This document shows positions 31,699 through 39,649 of a stretch of 39,709 nt of DNA, in pieces. A program made the translations under genes and the position numbers. Below the pieces are notes generated by a model. The model saw only the letters and a program-made list of their open reading frames with translations, was not told where the DNA came from and ran no database searches. The stretch is from NCBI RefSeq assembly GCF_000340965.1, contig NZ_ANAY01000046.1:1-39709 (forward strand), given 5' to 3'. Within the stretch, counting starts at the first letter, position 1. Each line of letters begins with the position of its first letter. The stretch is from Nocardiopsis kunsanensis DSM 44524. Lineage in GTDB: Bacteria; Actinomycetota; Actinomycetes; Streptosporangiales; Streptosporangiaceae.

Positions 31699-33159
31699 TC
31701 AGACGTAGAGGCGGCCGCGCGGTTGGGCGGGGTGGTCCAAGGTCTCTCCGTAGGCCGCGGCCAGCCGGTCCACCGCATCGGCCAGCACCTGCGGCGGTTG
31801 GGTGTAGGACAGGCGCAGGTGGTGTTCCAGTGTGCCGTCGGTACCGAAGACCGGTCCGGCCGCCGGGTGCACCCCGTGCCGGGCCGCCGTCTCGGCCAGG
31901 GCGGTGGCGACCGGTTGGGGCATCGCGGCCCACACCACCAGGCCGCCCGGAGGCACGTTCGGACGCCAGGACGGCAGGCGTTTGCGCAGCGCTTCGACCA
32001 AGGCGTCGCGGTTGCGGCGCAACTGGCGGCTGCGTTCGGCTCGGATACGCAGCACGTCGGCCAGCAGGTGTGTGGCCGTGAGCTGGTCGTGGACCGAACC
32101 GGCCAGATCGAAGCGTTGCCGTACCGACATGAGCCGGGCCACGGTCGGCGCGGTGGCCCGGATCCATCCCACCCGCAGGCCGCCCCACAGGAGTTTGGCG
32201 ACCGAACCCACCGTCAGCACACGCCCGTCGGGGTCGTGGGCGGCCACCGGGGCGGGCAGGTCGCCCGAGTCGATGCCCAGTTCCGCAACGGACTCGTCGA
32301 CGAGCAGGTGGGTTCCTGCCCTTCGGGCCTCGCGTACCAGCACCCGGCGCTCGTCGTCGTCCATGAGCGCACCCGTCGGGTTCTGGAAGTCCGGGATCAT
32401 GTAGGCCAGGGCGGGTTTCCACTGGCGGAAGGCCTCCACCAGGTACTCCATGTCCCAACCCTGCGGGGTGGTGCCGGTGGTGCGGATCCTGGCCCCGTTG
32501 CGGCGTACGGCGTCCGAGGCGTGCGGGTAGGTGGGCGACTCCACCAGCACTTGGTCGCCCTCCTGCAGGAGCATGTCCATGGCCAGGGTGATCGCCTGCT
32601 GGGCCCCGTTGGTGACGAAGATCTGTTCGGGGGTGGTGGGCAGGCCGCGCTCCACGTAGCGCCGGGCGATGGCGTGGCGCAGTTCGGGCAGGCCGTAGGG
32701 GTAGTAACCGATCCCGCCGATGTGCGCGGCGAGCTGTTCGGAGGCGTGGAAGGAGGCCTCGCGCAGACCGTCGACGGCCGGCGGTGCGGCCACCCCGAGA
32801 TCGATGTGCTCGGTGGTGGGTGCGAACGAGACGGGGCCCTTGCTCCCGCTGTCGGGCAGCGCGGTCCAGCTCCCCGCACCCTGCCTGCTGTCGAGGAAGC
32901 GGTGGTCCCGCAGCCAGGCGTAGGCCGCGGTGACGGTGTTGCGGCTGACCCCCAGCGCGGTGGCCAGGTCGCGTTCGGCGGGCAGCCGGGTGTGGGTGGG
33001 CACCCGTCCGTCCAGGACCAGTCCGCTCACGGCCCGGGCGATCGCGAGATAATAGGGGCGTTGGACGGGGGATGCGCCGATCAGTCGTGCCAGGAGCGTG
33101 CCGTTGATGCGGCGTGTGCCTGCCCCGGTCCCCGGGCGGTCGGTACGCTGCCTCGCCAT
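31699..33159 (-). CDS. MocR/PdxR-type regulator: GntR domain fused to aminotransferase fold
   Basis: 486 aa. ATG at 33159 has an AAGGGGAC site. N-terminal winged helix (about residues 35-98: RLPAERDLATALGVSRNTVT) is joined to a fold-type-I aminotransferase domain: ESPTYPH, PDFQNPTGALM, Asp288 and the PLP lysine Lys322 in VGSVAKLLWGG. MocR regulators sense PLP or amino-acid adducts and usually control a divergent neighbour. Here that neighbour is a YczE-type membrane protein, the standard arrangement for the YczR/YczE group, so the YczR subgroup is the likeliest label. Confidence 0.93.
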   Translation of the reverse strand: MARQRTDRPGTGAGTRRINGTLLARLIGASPVQRPYYLAIARAVSGLVLDGRVPTHTRLPAERDLATALGVSRNTVTAAYAWLRDHRFLDSRQGAGSWTALPDSGSKGPVSFAPTTEHIDLGVAAPPAVDGLREASFHASEQLAAHIGGIGYYPYGLPELRHAIARRYVERGLPTTPEQIFVTNGAQQAITLAMDMLLQEGDQVLVESPTYPHASDAVRRNGARIRTTGTTPQGWDMEYLVEAFRQWKPALAYMIPDFQNPTGALMDDDERRVLVREARRAGTHLLVDESVAELGIDSGDLPAPVAAHDPDGRVLTVGSVAKLLWGGLRVGWIRATAPTVARLMSVRQRFDLAGSVHDQLTATHLLADVLRIRAERSRQLRRNRDALVEALRKRLPSWRPNVPPGGLVVWAAMPQPVATALAETAARHGVHPAAGPVFGTDGTLEHHLRLSYTQPPQVLADAVDRLAAAYGETLDHPAQPRGRLYV

Positions 33160-33189
33160 GTGAGTCCCCTTCCCCGGCAACGGAACGGG

Positions 33190-33249
33190 CCAGTTTCTCG
33201 GATTGGCTCTTTTCGTCCGGCCACGCGCTGAGCCAGTATACGGAATCGG
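33190..33249. promoter_or_regulatory. Candidate MocR operator: imperfect direct repeat
   Basis: CCAGTTTCTCGGATTGG (33190-33206) and CCAGTATACGGAATCGG (33233-33249) share 11 of 17 bases in direct orientation, 43 bp apart (about four helical turns). MocR dimers typically bind spaced direct repeats. Confidence 0.35.
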
Positions 33250-33307
33250 CCCGCCCGTAGGCCTTTCATCCGACCACCCGATCTGTTCGATCGACGAAAG
33301 GGTTCCC

Positions 33308-33994
33308 TTGTCCGCACCGTCCCGCCGCTCGGCCCCCGCCCTGGTCCAGCGGCTGTTGATCACCCCTGTGCTGCCGCGCCCCCGTCTGCGCCGCCTCGCA
33401 CAGCTCTACGTCGGTCTGTACCTGTACGGGCTCAGTGGTGCCCTTCTGCTCCGCTCGGACCTGGGCGCGATGCCCTGGGACGTGCTGCACCAGGGATTGT
33501 CCCTGCAGACGGGGCTGTCCATCGGCACCTGGAGCATCATCATCGGCACCCTGCTCATGCTGTTGTGGATCCCCCTGCGCCAGAAGGCCGGGCTGGGCAC
33601 ACTGAGCAACGTGATCGTGATCGGGTTGTCGGTGGACCTGTCTCTGTGGCTGCTGCCCACGACCGACCTGATGCCGCTCCGCCTGCTCCTGTTGGCCCTG
33701 GGGGTCCTGGTGTGCGCCGTGGCCACGGGGTGCTACATCGGGGTGGGGCTCGGCCCGGGACCGCGGGACGGCCTCATGACCGGTCTGGCCGGCCTCGGCC
33801 TCTCCATCCGCCTCGCACGCACGCTCATCGAGGTGACCGTGGCCCTGCTCGGTTTCCTCCTCGGCGGGACCGTGGGGGTGGGGACGGTCGTGTTCATGCT
33901 GGCGATCGGCCCCCTGACCCAGGTCTTCCTGCCGTTGATGCGCATGTCCGAGCCGCCGCGGCCGCCGCGGTCCCCGGCCCCTCGGACCTCGTGA
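33308..33994 (+). CDS. YczE/YitT-type membrane protein
   Basis: 228 aa with five or six membrane helices. TTG start at 33308 with an AAAGGG site seven bases upstream; longer frames lack one. The YczE core is visible: YLYGLSGALLLRSDLGAMPW near the N-terminus and GVGLGPGPRDGLMTGLAGLG, with an Arg/Asp pair, in the centre. The function of YczE is unknown; YczR-type MocR proteins regulate it in other bacteria. The C-terminal tail is Pro-rich. Confidence 0.88.
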   Translation: MSAPSRRSAPALVQRLLITPVLPRPRLRRLAQLYVGLYLYGLSGALLLRSDLGAMPWDVLHQGLSLQTGLSIGTWSIIIGTLLMLLWIPLRQKAGLGTLSNVIVIGLSVDLSLWLLPTTDLMPLRLLLLALGVLVCAVATGCYIGVGLGPGPRDGLMTGLAGLGLSIRLARTLIEVTVALLGFLLGGTVGVGTVVFMLAIGPLTQVFLPLMRMSEPPRPPRSPAPRTS

Positions 33995-34137
33995 GGCGAG
34001 GGGCGCCGGGCCATGGCGCCTGCACGCGCGAAGAGCCGCCATCGCCGCGACAGTTCGCCGCATACACGCGCGCCCCGCGTACATGGTGGCCACTGCCCGC
34101 ACGGAAGGGGAGGATGGGCAGCGGCGACGACCGGAGT

Positions 34138-34170
34138 CCGGTCCGGAGGGAGCTGCCGGACCGGCCTTTT
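34138..34170 (+). terminator. Rho-independent-like terminator downstream of yczE-type gene
   Basis: ccggtccgg (34138-34146) pairs with ccggaccgg (34156-34164), followed by CCTTTT. A smaller stem (ggcgcc twice, 34002-34020) is nearer the stop. The rest of 33995-34313 shows no gene. Confidence 0.6.
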
Positions 34171-34313
34171 CGGTCGCCCCCTCCTGGGCACATAGTCGGT
34201 GAGGCAGTGACGGGTGTGCACGACGCGACCCGTACCGGCACCGAGAGCCCGGTTCCGGACCGGCGGCGGGCGCCCAGCGTAGTGACCGTGACGACGTGAT
34301 GGGGGTGAGCCGC

Positions 34314-36104
34314 GTGCCCGGACGGATCGAGGACTACGCACTCATCGGCGACATGCAGACCGCCGCTCTGATCGGCCGGGACGGGTCGGTGGATTGGATG
34401 TGTCTGCCCGACTTCGACTCCTCCTCGTGTTTTGCCGCTCTGCTCGGCGACGACCAGAACGGGTGCTGGACCATGCGCCCGGCCCAGGGCCCGCGCGAGG
34501 CCACCCGGCGCGGGTACCGGACCGAGACGCTCATCCTGGAGTCGGAGTGGGACACCGACACCGGAACGGTCCGCGTCATCGACTTCATGCCCCCGCGCGG
34601 GGGCGCCCCGCACGTGGTGCGCATCGTCGAGGGCGTGAGCGGGTCGGTGCAGATGGAGACCAGCCTGCGGCTGCGCTTCGACCACGGCCACGTGGTTCCG
34701 TGGGTGCACTGGGCCGGTACCGAACTGGTCGCCATCGCCGGCCCGGACGCCGTGTGGCTGAGCGCCCCCGTGGAACTGTTCGGGCACAACTTCACCCACG
34801 ACGCGACCTTCACCGTCACCGCCGGCCAGCGGGTGCCCTTCGTGCTGACCTGGCACCCCTCCCAGGTGGAGGAGTCCGACCACCTGGACGCGGAGAAGGC
34901 CCTCTCGCGCACCCAACGCTTCTGGGAGAGCTGGGTGGCCCAGTGTTCCTACGAGGGCATTTACCGCGAAGCGGTCGTGCGTTCCCTGATCACCCTCAAG
35001 GCGCTGACCTACCGCCCCACCGGCGGGATCGTGGCCGCCCCCACCACCTCGCTCCCCGAGGAGATCGGCGGGGTCCGCAACTGGGACTACCGGTTCTGCT
35101 GGCTGCGCGACGCCACGATCACCTTGGAGGCGCTCATCCGCTCCGGTTACCAGGAGGAGGCCCGGGCCTGGCGCGAGTGGCTCGTGCGTGCGGTGGCCGG
35201 CGAACCCCAGCTCATGCAGATCATGTACGGGATCCGGGGCGAACGGCGGCTGACCGAGTGGGAGGCCGACTGGCTCCCCGGCTACGAGGGCTCGCGCCCG
35301 GTCCGGATCGGCAACGCGGCGGTGGGCCAGTACCAGCTCGACGTCTACGGCGAGGTCATGGACGTTCTGCATCTGGCCCGGCGCAACGGTATCCGCGGCG
35401 GCGACCACCTGTGGGGGCTGCAGCGTTCCCTCGTCAACTACCTGGAATGGTGCTGGGACGAGCCCGACGAGGGCCTGTGGGAGGTACGCGGCCCGCGCCA
35501 GCACTTCGTGCACTCCAAGGTCATGGCGTGGGTGGCGGCCGACCGGGCGGTGCGCAGCATCGAGGAGTTCCGCAAGGAGGGGCCCGTCGAACGGTGGCGG
35601 GCCCTGCGCGACACCATCCACGCCGAGGTCTGCGAGTACGGCTACGACCCCCAGCGCAACACCTTCACGCAGTACTACGGCAGCAAGGAACTGGACGCCG
35701 CCCTCCTGCTGATCCCCGAGGTCGGGTTCCTGCCCTACGACGATCCCCGTGTGGTCGGCACGATCGAGGCGATCCGCGAGGAGCTCATGGTGGACGGGTT
35801 CGTGCTGCGTTACCGCACCGACCTGGAGAGCTCCGCCGACCAGCTCCCGGGCGAGGAGGGCGCGTTCCTGGCCTGCAGTTTCTGGATGTCCAACGCGCTG
35901 CTGTCCATCGGCCGCGAGGAGGAGGCCCACGAGCTCTTCGAGCGCCTGCTGTCGCTGCGCAACGACGTCGGGTTGCTCGCCGAGGAGTGGGACCCGCACG
36001 CCGGACGCCAGGTCGGCAACTTCCCGCAGGCCTTCAGCCACGTGCCCCTGGTGACCACCGCCCTGAACCTGGCCACCCGGCGCGGGGGCTGGCGCGTGGA
36101 GTAG
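34314..36104 (+). CDS. GH15 family glycoside hydrolase (trehalase/glucoamylase-like)
   Basis: 596 aa. The start is taken as GTG 34314 (VPGRIEDYALIGD) because GGGGGTGA sits six bases before it and homologues start there; GTG 34296 and ATG 34299 would add 5-6 residues. The conserved start (IEDYALIGDMQTAALIGRDG then SVDWMCLP), central VRNWDYRFCWLRDA and LPEEIGG segments and C-terminal FPQAFSHVPLV are those of actinobacterial GH15 proteins, several of which are trehalases. No signal peptide, so action is cytoplasmic. Substrate specificity cannot be fixed from sequence. Confidence 0.93.
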   Translation: MPGRIEDYALIGDMQTAALIGRDGSVDWMCLPDFDSSSCFAALLGDDQNGCWTMRPAQGPREATRRGYRTETLILESEWDTDTGTVRVIDFMPPRGGAPHVVRIVEGVSGSVQMETSLRLRFDHGHVVPWVHWAGTELVAIAGPDAVWLSAPVELFGHNFTHDATFTVTAGQRVPFVLTWHPSQVEESDHLDAEKALSRTQRFWESWVAQCSYEGIYREAVVRSLITLKALTYRPTGGIVAAPTTSLPEEIGGVRNWDYRFCWLRDATITLEALIRSGYQEEARAWREWLVRAVAGEPQLMQIMYGIRGERRLTEWEADWLPGYEGSRPVRIGNAAVGQYQLDVYGEVMDVLHLARRNGIRGGDHLWGLQRSLVNYLEWCWDEPDEGLWEVRGPRQHFVHSKVMAWVAADRAVRSIEEFRKEGPVERWRALRDTIHAEVCEYGYDPQRNTFTQYYGSKELDAALLLIPEVGFLPYDDPRVVGTIEAIREELMVDGFVLRYRTDLESSADQLPGEEGAFLACSFWMSNALLSIGREEEAHELFERLLSLRNDVGLLAEEWDPHAGRQVGNFPQAFSHVPLVTTALNLATRRGGWRVE

Positions 36105-36122
36105 GCCGGACACGCACGGAGG

Positions 36123-36644
36123 TCAGCCGAGGGCCGCCGACCGAGCGGGCGACTGGTGGGCAGAGATGTCGGCCGCCAGAGCGACCTGTCCCACGACGGC
36201 CAGGGCCGACTCGATCGGCACAGCGCTGTCCTGGCCCTGGGCAGCCCTTTCCTTCTCGGAGTTCTGCCCTTGCGGCTGGGCGCTCCGGTCCGCTCCGTCT
36301 CCTTGCGTGTGCTCCGACCCCAGGGACGGCTCCTTGTTCAGCGCATCGGTTCGGCCTTCGGTCCGGCCGACCCCACGCTCGTACGCGGCCACCCGTGTGT
36401 CTTCGACGGCCACCTCCACCGGGTAGGGGAAGTCACGGCCTCGCGTGTCGGACCGGTGTGCCGACAGGTCCTCGCCCGTGGAGTGGTCCTGCCCCTGGTG
36501 GGGCCGGGTCCCCTCACCACCTGCACGGCCCCTCGTACCGGTTCTGCGGGCCCCGCTGCCGCCGCTGCGGCCCCGGGCTCTACTTCCTCCGTGACCTCGG
36601 CCCGAAAGCGCTCGCTGCGGGAGATCCTTCTTCGTCGCGGCCAT
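36123..36644 (-). CDS. Hypothetical basic protein, last gene of the operon
   Basis: 173 aa. ATG at 36644 with AAAGGA upstream, 14 bp after the stop of the Arg-rich protein. The first 70 residues are Gly/Arg/Ser-rich and disordered; a moderately conserved-looking piece (DFPYPVEVAVEDTRVAAYER) follows, and the end is Ala-rich (ESALAVVGQVALAADISAHQ). No family recognised. Position and composition suggest it works with the preceding gene. Confidence 0.65.
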   Translation of the reverse strand: MAATKKDLPQRALSGRGHGGSRARGRSGGSGARRTGTRGRAGGEGTRPHQGQDHSTGEDLSAHRSDTRGRDFPYPVEVAVEDTRVAAYERGVGRTEGRTDALNKEPSLGSEHTQGDGADRSAQPQGQNSEKERAAQGQDSAVPIESALAVVGQVALAADISAHQSPARSAALG

Positions 36645-36658
36645 GTGCGACCGTCCTT

Positions 36659-37882
36659 TCAGAGCTTGTTGGCCGTGTCGGTCCGCGCATCGGTGTCCCT
36701 GCGCCGGTGGTCCATGCCCCGGCCCGAGTCCTGGCCGGGGCCGTGCCCGGTGTTCCTGCCCCGCTCCCGGCCGAAGACCGCCAGGTTCTTCTCGGACAGG
36801 GCGCTGCGTTCGGACTCCCGGTTCTGCCGTGGACGTTCCTGACCGTTCTCACCGGTCCCGCCGGTCCGCTGCTCTCGTGCACCCGGTTCGGGCGCACCTG
36901 TAGTGCCGTCCCGGGGCCTGTCGGAAGGTGCCGTACCGACCTTCGCCTCGGCCTTCCCGAGGTGCTGTTGCGTCCGTTCGACCCGGTCCTGCGCACGTTC
37001 CACCCCCTTCTGGGCCCGGCGGTCCGCACGCTCTGCCCGCCTCAGTGACCGTGCGCTCCGCCGTGCCGCACGTCCGACCGAGGCCCGGTTCTTCTCACCC
37101 GCCTGCTTCATGCGCGCGTTGGCCGCGCCCTGCTTGCCCTGAACACGTTCGGCCCTGCGTTCGGCACGGCCGACACGGAGCCGGGCCCGCTCCACCCGGC
37201 GTTTCCCGCGCTCCTGACGCCGCTCCGCACCATTGGCTCGTCGGTCCCCGGAGCTCGCGCGCCGCTCGGCCCGGTCCAGCCGGATCCGGGCCCGGTCCTT
37301 CCGACCCCGGGCAACGTGCACACGGCGCTGGTTGCGCTGCCGTCCCCGCTCGACCCGGCGTGTGGGCCTTCCGGCCTCCTTCCGGCCACCGCGGCTCGAC
37401 GTGCCCCGCCCTTGTCTGCGCTGTTCCAGCTTCTCCTGGGCCCCGGACCGGCGCTTCCCGGCCCGTTCCAGCCTGCGTTCTGCCCGGTCCAGGCGGTTCC
37501 TCGCACGTCGCACCCGCCGGTTCTGCCGTGCCTGCCGGCGTTGGGGGCGTCGTGCCACGGCCGAGCGCAGAGCTCGGAACAGCATCCTGCCCGGACCGGG
37601 GCGAGAGCTGGCCACGCCCCGACGCTGCCCTTCTTTCTCCGTCGGCTCCCTACCGGTGAAGAGGCGCCGGAGGAAGGCTACGATACGCGCGATGATCGCC
37701 CCGATCGCACGAGCCAGGCCTGTCCCTCTACGGCTGCGCTGCTGGTCCTTCTGCTGCGCCTCACGCCAGGGGGCCGGGTCCCGTGTTCCCCGCCATGCGC
37801 TCTCCACCAACGGACGGGCAGCATCGGTCATGGCATCGCGCCCCTGCGGGTCGATCGGCGCATTGTTGTTCTGTTCAGCCAT
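36659..37882 (-). CDS. Arg-rich repeat protein with amphipathic N-terminal helix
   Basis: 407 aa with AAAGGAG before the ATG. After a polar start (MAEQNNNAPIDPQG) comes an amphipathic helix (GLARAIGAIIARIVAFLRRL). Residues about 100-300 are extremely basic and helical, with degenerate copies of RARxRLDRAERR and related units (NRLDRAERRLERAG, RIRLDRAERRASSG, RLRVGRAERRAERV). The C-terminal quarter is polar and disordered. It may be membrane-attached and bind nucleic acid or an acidic polymer. No family is recognised. Its operon holds a cell-wall enzyme, suggesting a conjugation-like or envelope system. Confidence 0.75.
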   Translation of the reverse strand: MAEQNNNAPIDPQGRDAMTDAARPLVESAWRGTRDPAPWREAQQKDQQRSRRGTGLARAIGAIIARIVAFLRRLFTGREPTEKEGQRRGVASSRPGPGRMLFRALRSAVARRPQRRQARQNRRVRRARNRLDRAERRLERAGKRRSGAQEKLEQRRQGRGTSSRGGRKEAGRPTRRVERGRQRNQRRVHVARGRKDRARIRLDRAERRASSGDRRANGAERRQERGKRRVERARLRVGRAERRAERVQGKQGAANARMKQAGEKNRASVGRAARRSARSLRRAERADRRAQKGVERAQDRVERTQQHLGKAEAKVGTAPSDRPRDGTTGAPEPGAREQRTGGTGENGQERPRQNRESERSALSEKNLAVFGRERGRNTGHGPGQDSGRGMDHRRRDTDARTDTANKL

Positions 37883-37947
37883 CGCCGTCTCCTTTCGTCC
37901 TGACCGGCGGGAACGGAGGGATGAAGATCAAGGGGTCGTGCCCCTGT

Positions 37948-39183
37948 TCACCCGCAGGGGTTCGATACGGTGTTCCCCTCGAAGGAGACGTGAACGTGGT
38001 CGTAATGGTGCGTCGTCACGTCACTTCCGCGTGTGTAGTTCTTCCAGCTCTCCCATTCGACGGGTCCGCCGTACCGGGAGATCTCCCAGATCTTCTTGTA
38101 CCAGATGATGTAACGAACCCCCAGCTGCTCGTGGTTCACCATCACCCAGTTCGCGATTTCGTCCCCGTGGGCCCGTTGTTCGCTGCTCGGCATTTCCCCA
38201 CCGCCGTTGATCATATAATCCATCGCAAGGCCTTGGGGATGCCTACCACCGTCATCGGTCGGGCACCGGTCCCCGTGGACAGTGGATATCCCTTCCGAAA
38301 AGCGGTCGTAGATCACTTTATTGGCCTCACAGGCAAGCGGCCTGATCGATTGAGGGTTGACGGAAGAACCGGCGACCGCACATTCACCTCGTGGTTCGTT
38401 GATCAGATCGCTGACCTCGAAGTCCTGGGGTTCCACCGACAGGTCGCCCATACTGACGCTCGATGTCGAGGCCTCGGAGCAGGAAACCCGGTCACTACTG
38501 GACCCGAAGGAATCTTCGGGGTCATCGCCGTCCTTGGTCACAACCTCGAAGTCGCCATCGGCATATCTCTCAGCATGTTCAATAACAGAATCTGCATAAC
38601 TGTATGTTACGTGCCCCTCTGTCAAGGGTTTTGGGCCACTGTTGTAGGACTGGAGCGCGTGCCGGGCGTCTTCCTGGACACCGAGGTAGATCAGGTATCC
38701 CGTCGCACCCTTGATGGCGTCGTCCTTGTTGCAGACGTCCATATACCCGTCGCCGTCTCCGTCGGCAGCGATCGGGTACCACATACCCGGCTCGTCGTGC
38801 CTGGCCCCGGGGTTGTCCCAGAAGGTCTCGAAGTCGTCCTCGGGATACTTGGTGCTCCCGTAGTCGTGCGGCGGATAGGACCAGCTGTTACCGGCGTCCT
38901 GGGAAATATCGATCCCGATCTGCATAGGGCCGGCAGCGCCCTTGGTGTTGGTCCCGTGAGTGGTGCTGGGGCTGTTCTCAGCTTCCCCGTGCGAGCTCTC
39001 CTGTTCTCCGACCCCGGCAAGGATGTTCCACGGGACCCCGAATTCCGCACCGATCCTCTGGTAGGCCTCGAGGTAGTCCTCTGGGATGTTCAAATCTTCC
39101 GCGCTACCAGCCGCATCGGGTTGATCCGCGTCCTCGCTGTTCCGGCCTGCTTCTCCGGGCTCACACGCACCCCCCCGACCCAC
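37948..39183 (-). CDS. Lytic transglycosylase with C-terminal VldE-like domain
   Basis: About 411 residues from GTG 39183. Residues about 30-190 resemble a GH23 lytic transglycosylase: catalytic Glu in LAGVGEQESSHG and the KGAAGPMQIG motif, ending ALQSYNSG. The C-terminal part has the VldE/ARB-07466-type pattern (HPQGLAMDYMING and HHYDHVHVSF). No signal peptide of its own; the missing membrane anchor lies in the preceding frame (39161-39346), and the two join if one G of a G7 run is removed. Such bifunctional enzymes cut the wall for conjugation machines. Codon use is less GC-rich than the core genes, hinting at transfer. Confidence 0.85.
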   Translation of the reverse strand: MGRGGACEPGEAGRNSEDADQPDAAGSAEDLNIPEDYLEAYQRIGAEFGVPWNILAGVGEQESSHGEAENSPSTTHGTNTKGAAGPMQIGIDISQDAGNSWSYPPHDYGSTKYPEDDFETFWDNPGARHDEPGMWYPIAADGDGDGYMDVCNKDDAIKGATGYLIYLGVQEDARHALQSYNSGPKPLTEGHVTYSYADSVIEHAERYADGDFEVVTKDGDDPEDSFGSSSDRVSCSEASTSSVSMGDLSVEPQDFEVSDLINEPRGECAVAGSSVNPQSIRPLACEANKVIYDRFSEGISTVHGDRCPTDDGGRHPQGLAMDYMINGGGEMPSSEQRAHGDEIANWVMVNHEQLGVRYIIWYKKIWEISRYGGPVEWESWKNYTRGSDVTTHHYDHVHVSFEGNTVSNPCG

Positions 39184-39346
39184 CGCCGAACATCACGACG
39201 ACGACCAGCATCCCCAAGAGGAGAAACAGGACGAGGGCCCCGGAAGCGACGACGACGGCGGCCCCTCGGTCCTGGTCACCTGCCCTGGTCCCGAGCACGA
39301 TCCTGCGCAGAACTCTTCGCAACCGGCCATACGTACGGGTGCCCAT
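39161..39346 (-). CDS. Membrane-anchor frame preceding the lytic transglycosylase
   Basis: 61 aa from ATG 39346, which overlaps the TGA of the upstream gene. A basic cytoplasmic segment (RLRRVLRRIVLGTRAG) is followed by one strong TM helix (VVASGALVLFLLLGMLVVVV) and FGGGSGGCV, then TGA. The end falls in a run of seven G (39170-39176). With six G the frame would continue as GGACEPGEAG into the transglycosylase. The two frames are therefore probably one gene split by a one-base indel, a sequencing error, or slippage. Confidence 0.75.
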   Translation of the reverse strand: MGTRTYGRLRRVLRRIVLGTRAGDQDRGAAVVVASGALVLFLLLGMLVVVVMFGGGSGGCV

Positions 39347-39582
39347 CAGTGGATCGGCCTGTAGACGGAGTTGGCCTCCCATACCCCTTGTTCGGTTGCA
39401 GAAAGGGAAACGGTCATCGGACCCAGGTCGTATTCAGCACCGACCGCAGCCGTACGGAGATGAACGGAAACATCGATCTTTCCCGTACCGTCGGCCTGGA
39501 TGCGATAGATCTGTGCGTTCCCGGCCAGATCTTCTTCCCACGACTCCAGGTCCTCGTGGAGCTCGTTCACCGTCTCGTCCAC
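39346..39582 (-). CDS. Small hypothetical protein, probably 5'-truncated
   Basis: 78 residues from GTG 39582 to a TGA at 39346 that overlaps the next ATG, so it belongs to the operon. It is an acidic N-terminal helix (DETVNELHEDLESWEEDLAG) followed by a beta-rich region (DGTGKIDVSVHLRTAAVG). The GTG has no ribosome site and the frame is open for eight further codons to a TAA at about 39607. The start of an IS701-type element follows, so the real N-terminus was probably removed. No family recognised. Confidence 0.55.
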   Translation of the reverse strand: MDETVNELHEDLESWEEDLAGNAQIYRIQADGTGKIDVSVHLRTAAVGAEYDLGPMTVSLSATEQGVWEANSVYRPIH

Positions 39583-39649
39583 GGACAGACGACTGGTAGT
39601 ACTTTGTTAAGTTCCTGATTCTTCGTCTCAGATCCGCCATCATGGACGG

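Noticed and set aside
37783..39618. 611-aa plus-strand frame opposite the transglycosylase
   Set aside because: No domain or start signal; the opposite strand has catalytic motifs and an operon structure.
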